A DNA stretch of 64,000 bases from Aureococcus anophagefferens (Eukaryota > Sar > Pelagophyceae > Pelagomonadales > Pelagomonadaceae), in contig NW_008705566.1 in NCBI RefSeq assembly GCF_000186865.1, forward strand, positions 1,298,744-1,362,743, read 5' to 3'. Every line of letters begins with the position of its first letter. The first letter of the stretch is position 1. A program made the translations under genes and the position numbers. The notes below the pieces were generated by a model, which did no database searches, was not told the origin of the DNA, and saw only the letters and a list, made by a program, of their open reading frames with translations. Below, in pieces: positions 56,393 through 64,000 of the stretch.

Positions 56393-58453
56393 ATGGAGAT
56401 CCTGGTCGTCGGCGCCGGCCTCTCCGGCTCCCTCGCCGCGTTCTTCCTGCGCGAAGCGCTGCCCGACGCAAAAGTCCACGTGTGGGACGGCGCGCGCGGC
56501 GTCGGCGGCCGGCTCGCCACGGCCCGCTTCGGGGACGATGAGCTGAGGGCCAACATGGGCGCCCAGGAGCTGCACTACACCGAGGACGGCGGCGCGGGCG
56601 AGATCGCCGCGCGCGCGCTCCTCGAGGCCGGCGTCGCGTCGCGCGAGGGTCCGGGCGTGCTCTTCCCGGCGGGCGACTCGAACGCGGTCTGCCGCCGCCT
56701 CGTCGAGGCCGCGGAGCTCCGCTTCGGGACTCGCGTGAAAGAGGTCCGCGCCGCGGACGGCGGCTTCGTCGCGGCGGCCTTTGGCGGCGCGCCGCGGCGC
56801 TTCGACGGCGTCGTCTTCGCCGGTTCCGTCGCGGAGCTCGCGACGACGCACGGCTCCATCGACGCGTTGGTGCGCCCCTTCCGCGGCGACTTGCGCACGG
56901 TGCGCTACACGCGCCAGGCCTGCGCGGCGCTGGCCTTCGGCCGGAGCGTGCGCCGCCACTTCGGCGGCGGCGCGCGGACGCTGCGTGGCGCGGGCGCCGT
57001 CGAGCGGCTCGTGCTCCAGGAAAACGACGCCGTCGTCGTCGCCGTGTCGACGACGGCCTACGGCGCGTCGATCACCGGCCTGCGGGCGACGCACCGGCCG
57101 ACGCCGAAGGACCTCGCGGTGAAGGAGCAGGTCCTCAAGGCGATGACTGAAGCGGCGGCGACATCGCTCGGCGGCGAAGCGCCGGTCGCGTCAAAACTGA
57201 ACTACTGGAAGTTCTCGCGCTGCGTGTGTGGGTTGGACAGGCAGTTCCTCGAGCTGTGCCCGGGCTTCTGCGTCGTCGGCGACTATTTCGCGGGCGGCTC
57301 GACGCTCGGCGGCTGCGCGGCGAGCGCGCGAGCGGCCGTCGCGGCGCTCGCGCGCGCGCTCGCGGTCCCGTCGCCGCCGCCCGCGCCGCGCCGCCGCCGC
57401 CGCGTGCTCGTCTGCGGCGCGGGCGCGACGGGCGCGCTCGTGTCGCGCGGCTGCCGCGAGTTCGCCGACGTCGAGGTCTGGGAGGGCGCGCGCGGCTGCG
57501 GCGGGCGCATGTCGACGACGCGCTGGGCGCCCGACGGCGGCGACGAGATCCGCGCGAACGTCGGCGCGCAGCTGCTCCACGCGGCGTCGCCCGAGGCCGT
57601 ATCGTTGTTGAAGGACGCCGGCGCCGCGGGCGAAGGCGGCGTCTTCGAGCCGCCGGCGCTCGGCGCGGCCTCCGTCGTGAAGCGCCTCCTCGGCGGCGTC
57701 GCCTGCCGCTTCTCGACGCGCCTCGGCGAGCTCGCGCCGCGGGCCGGCGGCTGGCTCGCGACGCCGCGGGGCGGCGCCGCCGCCGAGGTTTTTGATGCTG
57801 TTGTTTTAGCCATGCCGCCCTCGGACGCTTTACGCGTCCGCGGCGTCCCCAGACTCGATTTTCCTCTCAAATGGCGCTCCTGCTTCGCCCTGTCGCTCTG
57901 GTGGGCCGATTCCACGGCGGCGGCGGCCTTCGCCGACGCGCTCCACGGCCGATCGTCGCGCGACGTCGCCCGCGCGCGGCGCCAGAAAAACGCGGCGGGC
58001 GTCGCCGTCACGATCCACTCGACGCCCGAGTTCTGGGGGCGGTTCGCTCGCACGAACGCGGGCGGCGGCCGCGGCGGCGGCGCCCAGGCCGGCGGCGGGC
58101 GGTCGTCGGGGAAAGGCGTGGCGGGCGGCGGCCGCGAGGCCGTCCAAAGGGCGCTCAGGCTCGCGGCCGAGGCTCTCGCGGGGCCGTGTCCGGCGCCGGA
58201 TCACGTCAAGTTGCTCAACTGGCGGACGGGCCAGGTGTGCGAGTGCGACGGGGCGCTCTCCCACGACCTCGGCGGCGGCCTGTTCCTCTGCGGCGACTGG
58301 GCCGCCGGCGCGTCGTCGTTCGAGGCGTGCGTCCGCTCCGCGCGCGCGGCCGCGGCGGCCGTTCGCGGGCGCTTCGAGGACGGCGAGGTCGAGCCGCCGA
58401 AGCGGAAGAAGCAGCGGCGGAGAAGGGGGCGGAAAGGGGGGCGGGGGACTTAG
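56393..58453 (+). CDS. tandem renalase-like FAD oxidoreductase (two domains fused)
   Basis: 686 residues, intronless. Domain 1 begins MEILVVGAGLSGSLAAFFLR (FAD GxGxxG) with HVWDGARGVGGRLATARFGD, and ends ELCPGFCVVGDYFAGGSTLG. Domain 2 begins RVLVCGAGATGALVSRGC with VEVWEGARGCGGRMSTTRW, and ends GGGLFLCGDWAAGASSFEAC. Both have the RMSTR-like motif after the Rossmann fold found in renalases, which oxidise mis-reduced NAD(P)H isomers. Typical renalases are about 340 residues with one domain, so this is a head-to-tail fusion or duplication. In domain 2 the Rossmann loop reads GAGATG. A Lys/Arg tail (RKKQRRRRGRK) may be nuclear-directing. Confidence 0.85.
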   Translation: MEILVVGAGLSGSLAAFFLREALPDAKVHVWDGARGVGGRLATARFGDDELRANMGAQELHYTEDGGAGEIAARALLEAGVASREGPGVLFPAGDSNAVCRRLVEAAELRFGTRVKEVRAADGGFVAAAFGGAPRRFDGVVFAGSVAELATTHGSIDALVRPFRGDLRTVRYTRQACAALAFGRSVRRHFGGGARTLRGAGAVERLVLQENDAVVVAVSTTAYGASITGLRATHRPTPKDLAVKEQVLKAMTEAAATSLGGEAPVASKLNYWKFSRCVCGLDRQFLELCPGFCVVGDYFAGGSTLGGCAASARAAVAALARALAVPSPPPAPRRRRRVLVCGAGATGALVSRGCREFADVEVWEGARGCGGRMSTTRWAPDGGDEIRANVGAQLLHAASPEAVSLLKDAGAAGEGGVFEPPALGAASVVKRLLGGVACRFSTRLGELAPRAGGWLATPRGGAAAEVFDAVVLAMPPSDALRVRGVPRLDFPLKWRSCFALSLWWADSTAAAAFADALHGRSSRDVARARRQKNAAGVAVTIHSTPEFWGRFARTNAGGGRGGGAQAGGGRSSGKGVAGGGREAVQRALRLAAEALAGPCPAPDHVKLLNWRTGQVCECDGALSHDLGGGLFLCGDWAAGASSFEACVRSARAAAAAVRGRFEDGEVEPPKRKKQRRRRGRKGGRGT

Positions 58454-58546
58454 CACTTCCACCGAAGAACTTACTACCTTTTTCTGTTCGCCCGGGGTTT
58501 CTGGTTGCCGCGTGCGCGACGAGGGAGAGGGACGCCCGGCGGCGGT

Positions 58547-59509
58547 CTACGCGGCGACGCGGCGGCGGAGCTCGCCGCGCGAGTTCACGCGGCGGAGCTC
58601 GCCGCGCGAGTTCGAGCGGCGCATCTTGCCCGCCGAGTTGGACCGCGCGAGGCCCGAGCGGCTGTTCGAGCGGCGGAGCGCGGGCTTGAGGTTCGATTTG
58701 AGGATGCCCGGCTGCTCGTACTTGACCGTCGAGAGCTTCTCCCACTCCTCGACCTTCTGGTCGTGCGCCAGAGCCGCGTAGATGTCGCCCTGCTGCGAGC
58801 CGCCGGCGTGGTAGCCGACGACGTAGACCAAGGGGAAGAGGCAGATGAGGGCGTAGAGGGCCGGCGACGGCGCGCGGGCCGCGAGGAAGGCGCAGGCGTC
58901 GGCCCAGCCCGGGTGCGTCGCGACCGCGGAGAACGCCGCGGCGCCGACGGCGACGAGGAGCGCGTTCTCCGCGCGGGCGAGGAGGCCGGGGCCCCGCTTC
59001 CGGGGCATCTTGAACGTGCCGTTGAGGTAGAGGCTGTGGCCGTCGCCGCGCGCGGCCTCGAGGGAGACGAGGTCCTTGGGCAGCTCCCGCTTGACGCGCT
59101 GGCACGTCGGGGAGACGAGGACGTCGCCGAGCGAGACGCGGCGGCGGCGCTCCTCCTCGGCGATGCTTGTCACGTAGGCGATGGTGTTCTCGTAGTCGTC
59201 GAGGGCCTCCTGGTAGGTCTCGCCGCCGTCGGAGACGTCCTCGTCGACGAGGCCCATGCCGAGCGTCTCGTCGTCGGCGGCGTCCGCGGGCGCGGCCAGG
59301 CCGACGGCGGCGATGCTCGCCGCGGCGATGACGCAGATCCCGGAGAAGAGGTACGAGAGGTCGGCGTGCGAGATGAGGGCCTTGGTCAGCAGCACGGACG
59401 ACGGCGCGAGGCAGAGGCCCCAGGGGAGCTGGTGCTTGTTCGAAGTCGCCGCGGCGGGCGTTTCGATCAAAGAATGCTCGAGCATGTCGAGGGTGGGTCC
59501 CACTAGCAT
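58547..59509 (-). CDS. membrane protein with C-terminal SNSR phospho-type repeats
   Basis: 320 residues; ATG at 59509, alternative at 59485. Hydrophobic segments lie at residues about 35-75 (LCLAPSSVLLTKALI, YLFSGICVIAAASIAAVGLA), 185-205 (NALLVAVGAAAFSAVA) and 215-240 (ALYALICLFPLVYVVGYHAG). The tail holds RRSNSRSGLARSNSAG, MRRSNSRGELRRVNSRGELR: four R-x-N/S-S-R units, good basophilic-kinase or 14-3-3 type sites. Three or four transmembrane helices; family unknown. Confidence 0.7.
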   Translation of the reverse strand: MLVGPTLDMLEHSLIETPAAATSNKHQLPWGLCLAPSSVLLTKALISHADLSYLFSGICVIAAASIAAVGLAAPADAADDETLGMGLVDEDVSDGGETYQEALDDYENTIAYVTSIAEEERRRRVSLGDVLVSPTCQRVKRELPKDLVSLEAARGDGHSLYLNGTFKMPRKRGPGLLARAENALLVAVGAAAFSAVATHPGWADACAFLAARAPSPALYALICLFPLVYVVGYHAGGSQQGDIYAALAHDQKVEEWEKLSTVKYEQPGILKSNLKPALRRSNSRSGLARSNSAGKMRRSNSRGELRRVNSRGELRRRVAA

Positions 59510-59730
59510 CGTTTGGGCGTGTTTTGGAGTCGATTGATGGGGTGTACGGTGCGTCGGGCGCAGCTGTTCTGACGTCTGGCTCCAATCTCGAGCGCGTCAA
59601 AGCTTCGGGCCGCGCTGGCCGAGCCGCAGATGTCTTCAATGCTGACATGGCGGGCGACGACACCGTGTGACAGACGATGTTCAAGGAGGACTTCACAGAG
59701 GACGCCTCAGAGGCTTGCGGGCGCCGCTTA

Positions 59731-60992
59731 TCACTCCTCCGCCTCTTCGATCCCCGCCTCGGCGATGCGCCCCTCCTCGGCCTTGGCCGCGTCCGTGGGC
59801 TCCGGCGGCGCCTCGCGCGCGGCCTCGGCGAGCGCGTGCTTGACGGCCTCCGGGTGGTGCCGCGTGCGGCCGTCGCCGAGGAACTCGATGGGCTGGGCGC
59901 CCTCCTCGCGGAAGACCGCCGCGGCGGCGCCCGTGAGGTAGTCGAGCACGGACCCCTCGAGTAAAATCTCCGGCCTGCTCGCGTCGCGCGCGTTCGCGGC
60001 CACATCGAGCACGGAGCCGTCGCCGAAGACCAAAACGCGCGCGGGGCTCACGTCCACGAACCCCTTCTGCCAGGCCGGCGCCAGGTCCGGCCGGCCGGCG
60101 CCGTGCTCGAGGCGCAACGCCGTCTCCGCCGCCGGCGCGCCGCGGCCGAGCGCCTCCAGCAGCGCCGGGTCCCTCCGGAGCGCGGCCGCGAGGCGCGACG
60201 CGGCGTCCGGCGCGTCGCGGCCCTCGGGCCGGAAGCGTTTCTCGTAGAGGGCCAGCTCCAGGAGCCGCGTCCGCGCCCAGTCCGCCACCGACGGCTCGTC
60301 GACGTCGCAGTGGGCGACGACGTCGCAGTCGACCCAGCACGCGAACGGCCTGGGCAGCAAAAGGGTGATTCAACGTCGCTTCAACGTGAGTGTTCCGCGC
60401 GCGCGCGTTCCAGAAAAAGCATCCATGCTTCGAGACCGTTCCGAGAGATGATCGCTCGTCCAAAAATCAGCCGAAACGAGTGGAAATCGGCCGAGATATG
60501 AGCCTTTGAAGTTGGGAATTTCGCTCTCTTTTGCTGCCCTGCGAAGGGCGTCTCGATCAGGTACCGCCCGCCCGACGGTTGCCCGCCCTCGACGCGCCCG
60601 ACGGGCGCGCCCTCGGGCAGCGCGGCGACGGCGACCTCGGCGTCGACGGTCGCGTAGAGGCCCGCGGCCTCCGCGGCCACGCGCGCGAAGACGCGGCGCG
60701 GCGGCGGCGGCGGCTCCGGCACGATGACGAGCTGGCGGTGCTTGAGCTTGCGCGTCTCCTCGTCGAGCTCGGGCTCGTCGGCCCAGGCGCTCTGCATCCA
60801 CGTCGACGCCGGGGCGGCTCGCTGCGACCGCTGCGCCGCGAAGCTGTGGAAGCTCGACGTCTTCCGCGCCGCGGGCAGCTTCGCCAGCGCCGTCGAGGCG
60901 GCCGGCGGCGCGGCGGGCTTCTGCGGGGCGTCGACCGCCTCGGTCTCGAGCGCCTCGGGCCGCTGCGTGGACACGAAGTCGCGGAAGGACAT
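59731..60992 (-). CDS. unknown protein split by an introner
   Basis: Exons 60550-60992 and 59731-60349, 353 residues. Start MSFRDFVSTQRPEAL; the upstream in-frame codon is GTG and not used. Removing the introner joins GRYLIET to PFACWVDCDVVAHCDVDEPS in frame. The body is mixed alpha/beta with LQARKTSS-like and VLVFGDGSVLDVAAN segments; the tail is acidic helix. I do not recognise the family. Confidence 0.75.
60350..60541 (-). mobile_element. introner element, family 1, copy 6
   Basis: This 192-bp element has ends CTGGGCAGCAAAAG and CTTTTGCTGCCCTG. The target duplication is CGAACGGC (60342-60349) and CGAAGGGC (60542-60549), 7 of 8 matching; the mismatch falls at a synonymous proline third position. 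The intron is 60350-60549, with GC donor GCCCTTCG and CCCAG acceptor. Differs from the copy at 5062 at about 7 of 192 positions by hand count. Confidence 0.93.
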
Positions 60993-61892
60993 GGCGCCGA
61001 CGACCGAGGCCACTCACCTTCGAGCCGGGGGGTTGGCGTTCCCACACCGGCCCCTTCCTTCCGACCCAAAGATCGCGCGTGCACTCGGATCGGAGGTGTG
61101 GCGGCGGTACACTCGCGCCAAGCCTGGCACCGACCGCCACGCCGAGAGCACGCCGGGATTGGCGCAAGGCAGTAGCATCCTGAGTCGCCTCATTCAGACG
61201 ACACTCAACGGACTCTCCGTGGACCGGGGGAGGTTGAGAACGAAGGCACCCGCACCCGACGGGCAGGACGTCCGGCTCGACTAGGCCGATTCAACCTCAG
61301 GACCACAAGTGGCTAGCCGAGGGCACCGCCGAAGAGGACACCCGTAGTCAGCGGGACCGAAGAGAGCAAAGACGCCGACGCCGACGGAACCGCACAGAGC
61401 GCCACGCTACGAGGAGACGCTGCAGAATGCAGAGAAACGAATGGACACGGGCACATCGAAGCCCGCACACCGAAGCCACCGAGGGCGCCGACCCCACCAG
61501 CTCCCTCCGAGACTCACGTCGAAGGCATCCGAACGAAGCGAGCGCGCGCGGCAGCCCCCCGGGCCCATGGGCGACGTCGCGCCGATGGCCAAGCCCTGCA
61601 AGTCCTCGCGCTCGGCGCCCCGCTGCCCAATCGACGCGCGCAGCGGGGTGCTCCGCCCCGGGCGCCCACCGGAGCCGACGCGGCGGGCCCCACCACCGGC
61701 CGCTGCGCGAAACCACCTCCGCGCACCCCGGAGGACCGCCCCATAAGCTTCGGCGTTATCATGTTGAGTTGTTTTAATGTTGATGAGTGCAGGTTCGCGC
61801 GGTGCAAAAGACGGCTTGAGCGCTCACCGGTTGAGTCGTTCAAAGCAGCGCTGCCGCTGTGAGACGCCGCGTCGCCTTGGGCCACGACGACG
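60993..61892. other. about 900 bp without a supported gene
   Basis: Between two divergent genes. Frames in both strands are short and lack the strong third-position GC bias of neighbouring genes. No tRNA, introner or inverted repeat was recognised. It is far longer than the usual divergent promoter here (75-350 bp) and could hold an untranslated RNA, an old insertion or a distal exon. Confidence 0.4.
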
Positions 61893-64000
61893 ATGATGGA
61901 CGCGGGCCTCGCCCACAAGAAGGCGGGCAACGCGCGCTTCGCGAAGAAGGCCTACGCCGAGGCCATCGAGAACTACGACCTCGCGGCCGCGGACTTTGAG
62001 GCCTGCGGCGCGTCGGCCGCCGGCGAGGCGTCGAAGACCTACGCCAACGCCAGCGAGTGCCGCCTGCGGCTCGGCGACTTCGCGCTCGCGGAGAGCGCGG
62101 CGTCGCGCGCGCTCGAGCTCGACGGCGCGAACACGAAGGCGCGGTTCCGCCGCGGCCGCGCGCGCCTCGAGCTCGGCGACTACGAGGGCGCGATGGCGGA
62201 CCTGGGCGCCGTCGTCGACGCCGGCGGCGGCGACGAGGCCGAGGCCCTCTTCCGCGAGGCCATGTCGAAGCAGCGCCTCGCGACGTTCTCGCTCGCGCTG
62301 CGCGGCGAGGGCTCGGGCGACGACGCGCTGGGGCCGCGCGACTTCTTCGAGGGCCTCGACGGCGACGGCGCCCTCGCGCGCGTCGTCGACGCCTACCGCG
62401 TGGGCGCCCTCGACGACGGCCGGGCGCCGGACGACGCCGCGGGCCTCGACCGCTACCTCGCGGACGCCGAGCGCGGCGGCTGCGTGCCCGCGGGGTGGGA
62501 CGCCGACGGCGCGGCGCGCGCGCGCGCGCACGCGGCGACGGCGGCGTCCTGGCGCGGCCTCGACCCGTCGAGCGCGACGATCCGCGGCTTCCAGGACGTC
62601 TACGTGTCCGCGGGGCGGCCCCTCGAGCTCTTCCGCGTCCGCGCGCTCGCCGACGCCGTCCGCGAGCGGAACGAGGGCCCCGCGCCACGCGCCGCCCCGC
62701 CGCCGGCGCCGCCGCGCGTCGACGCCAAGGCCGCGGCCTTTGAGGAGGCGTTTGGGAAACCATCGCCCTACGCGCGCCTCGACGTCGAAAAAGCGCTCGC
62801 CGGCGGGACCGCGGCCGCCGTCGCCAAGGCGCTCGTCGCGGGCGACTTTGGCACCCACGGCCTCGACGCCGACGTTTACGCCGCGGGCGTCGCGGCCCTC
62901 GCGAGCGAGACGGACCGGACCGCCGCGCTCGCGCTCGCGGCCTTCGACCTGCTCGACGGCCGCGACGGCGCGGCGCCCCAACGGCGCCTCGCGCTCGCGG
63001 TCCTGAGCGGCCGCGAGGCGGCGGTGGACGACGACGAGGAGCAGCCCGCGGCCTGGCGCGCGGGCGTCGGCAGCGAGCTCATGGCCGGCGCGTGGGCCAT
63101 CGTGGAGTCCGCGCGCGCGGCCATGGGCTTCGTCGGCAGCCCCGGCGGCGCGGCGAAAATCCTCAGGGAGGCGCCCTGCTTCCGCGCCGCGGCGACGGCC
63201 GAGGCCTGGGACCCGACGGGCGCCTTCTTCGCGGCGGCCGCGCGCCTCGCGCTGACGGCCGGCGCGGACGCGCTGCGGCGCGGCGACGCGGCCGCCGCGG
63301 CCGAGGTCACGGCGGGCGCGCACGCGCTCTGGTCCCGCCTCTGCGCGGGCGTCGCGGGGCCGGACCGCGCGCCCCTCGTGGCCCTGTCCCTGCTGCGCGC
63401 GCGCGCGGCGGAGCAGCTCGGCGACTTCGCGGCCGCGCGGCGGCTCGTCGGCGCGAACGTCGGCGGCGCGCTGCACCACGTCGCGCTCGAGCGCGGCTTC
63501 CTCGAGAGCGAGAACGCGTCGCTCGACATGGGCGAGGCCGAGGCGGCCGAGGTGCTGCAACGCGTCGCGAAGCGGCGGGGGCCCTTCCCCGAGCGCGACG
63601 TGGCGCCCGAGACCGACGGCTGGCGGAGCTTCGACGCGTCGCCGGGCCGCGACGTCGACAACTTCCTCCTCGCCGACGAGGAGCTCACGCTCGTGCTGTG
63701 GGAGCGGCGCCTCCGCGCGAGCGGCGCGACGCGGCTCCGGATCGTCGCGCGCGGCGCCGCGCCCTGCGACGTGCTCCGGGGTTTGGACGCGGCGCTGCCC
63801 GGGCTGGAGGCGCTGCGGGTGGACGCGACGGCCGGCGGCGCGCTCCACCTCGCGCCGTTGCTGGACATGTCGAAGCTCGAGGACCTCGAGGTCCTCGGGC
63901 GGGCCTGGGTCGGCCCGCTGCCGCCGGGGCTGCGGCGCCTCGCGGTGCCGGCGCCCGCGGACGCGCGCGGCCTCGAGGCCGTCGAGGCGCTCGAGCGCCT
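61893..64000 (+). CDS. TPR-domain protein, partial (runs off right edge)
   Basis: At least 702 residues with no stop before the edge. Start MMDAGLAHKKAGNARFAKKA. Residues 1-115 form three TPRs (AYAEAIENYDLAAADFEACG, ASECRLRLGDFALAESAASR, ARFRRGRARLELGDYEGAMA) of the HOP/UNC45/FKBP type. The middle is helical with no clear domain. The visible C-terminal part has leucine-rich strands (LPGLEALRVDATAGGALHLA, SKLEDLEVLGRAWVGPLPPG), suggesting LRRs. The TPR start resembles Hsp90 co-chaperones, but no enzymatic domain is seen. Intronless so far. Confidence 0.8.
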   Translation, partial: MMDAGLAHKKAGNARFAKKAYAEAIENYDLAAADFEACGASAAGEASKTYANASECRLRLGDFALAESAASRALELDGANTKARFRRGRARLELGDYEGAMADLGAVVDAGGGDEAEALFREAMSKQRLATFSLALRGEGSGDDALGPRDFFEGLDGDGALARVVDAYRVGALDDGRAPDDAAGLDRYLADAERGGCVPAGWDADGAARARAHAATAASWRGLDPSSATIRGFQDVYVSAGRPLELFRVRALADAVRERNEGPAPRAAPPPAPPRVDAKAAAFEEAFGKPSPYARLDVEKALAGGTAAAVAKALVAGDFGTHGLDADVYAAGVAALASETDRTAALALAAFDLLDGRDGAAPQRRLALAVLSGREAAVDDDEEQPAAWRAGVGSELMAGAWAIVESARAAMGFVGSPGGAAKILREAPCFRAAATAEAWDPTGAFFAAAARLALTAGADALRRGDAAAAAEVTAGAHALWSRLCAGVAGPDRAPLVALSLLRARAAEQLGDFAAARRLVGANVGGALHHVALERGFLESENASLDMGEAEAAEVLQRVAKRRGPFPERDVAPETDGWRSFDASPGRDVDNFLLADEELTLVLWERRLRASGATRLRIVARGAAPCDVLRGLDAALPGLEALRVDATAGGALHLAPLLDMSKLEDLEVLGRAWVGPLPPGLRRLAVPAPADARGLEAVEALER

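Noticed and set aside
3541..60541. Autonomous transposase within introners
   Set aside because: The elements are only about 192-203 bp and have no coding capacity; any transposase must lie elsewhere.
1..64000. Bacterial contig or prophage origin
   Set aside because: Spliceosomal introns, introners, SWI/SNF, SMNDC1, FTase and plastid-targeted PsbU show a nuclear eukaryotic genome; no operons or ribosome binding sites.

Overview
The window looks like nuclear DNA of a small-genome, very GC-rich stramenopile alga, most likely a pelagophyte of the Aureococcus type. Five things point there. Introns and eukaryotic gene families (SNF2 ATPase, SMNDC1, farnesyltransferase, anoctamin, sideroflexin) rule out bacteria. 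A nuclear psbU gene and two other proteins with heterokont-style plastid targeting indicate a secondary red-lineage plastid. Coding DNA is extremely GC-rich at third positions. Genes are packed almost end to end. Seven roughly 200-bp introner elements (intron-generating DNA transposons with terminal inverted repeats and 8-bp target duplications) interrupt genes, as is known for Aureococcus. The species call is inference.

Layout. 1-10055 (minus) is one giant WD40/coiled-coil gene, cut by four introners, with an assembly gap at 631-680; its 3' end lies outside the window. 10409-18683 holds a SpoIIAA-like protein, a secreted unknown, a CaaX-tailed ankyrin protein, a sideroflexin, a stand-alone dynein-stalk protein, a TPR protein, a membrane protein and an unknown. 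18820-25447 holds a sulfotransferase with an introner, a membrane-anchored pfkB kinase, a MITE-like nested inverted repeat and a TPR-glycosyltransferase fusion with an introner. 25707-36230 holds a SWI/SNF ATPase, a CCCH-methyltransferase-like protein, a TBL-type esterase, a membrane protein, a small zinc-finger protein, a superoxide-reductase-like protein and PsbU. 36811-40708 holds a repetitive plastid-targeted protein that I regard as the best candidate for something undescribed, next to a PAP/fibrillin. 40815-53782 holds a Golgi-type glycosyltransferase, an SGNH protein, farnesyltransferase beta, a SAM protein, an MFS transporter, a PH protein, a papain-like small protein, SMNDC1 and a cPLA2-like lipase. 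53918-64000 holds an anoctamin, a double renalase, an SNSR-repeat membrane protein, an introner-split unknown, a roughly 900-bp gene-free stretch and a TPR gene running off the edge.

Themes. Thirty-six genes are supported. Most lie in convergent pairs separated by 8-25 bp (one pair overlaps at its stop codons) and in short divergent promoters. Introns are few and short, except for one of 288 bp, one of 166 bp and the introners. Many use GC-AG borders. Eleven of sixteen ordinary introns carry a CCGnGTCC-like box 11-19 nt from the donor. In every family-1 introner the element supplies the 3' AG, and the duplicated target supplies the 5' GC or GT. Cell-surface and secretory functions are frequent (sulfotransferase, glycosyltransferases, two SGNH/PC-esterase proteins, a lipase, several signal-anchored proteins). 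All exon structures below were deduced by reading frame and splice-site logic, without transcripts.
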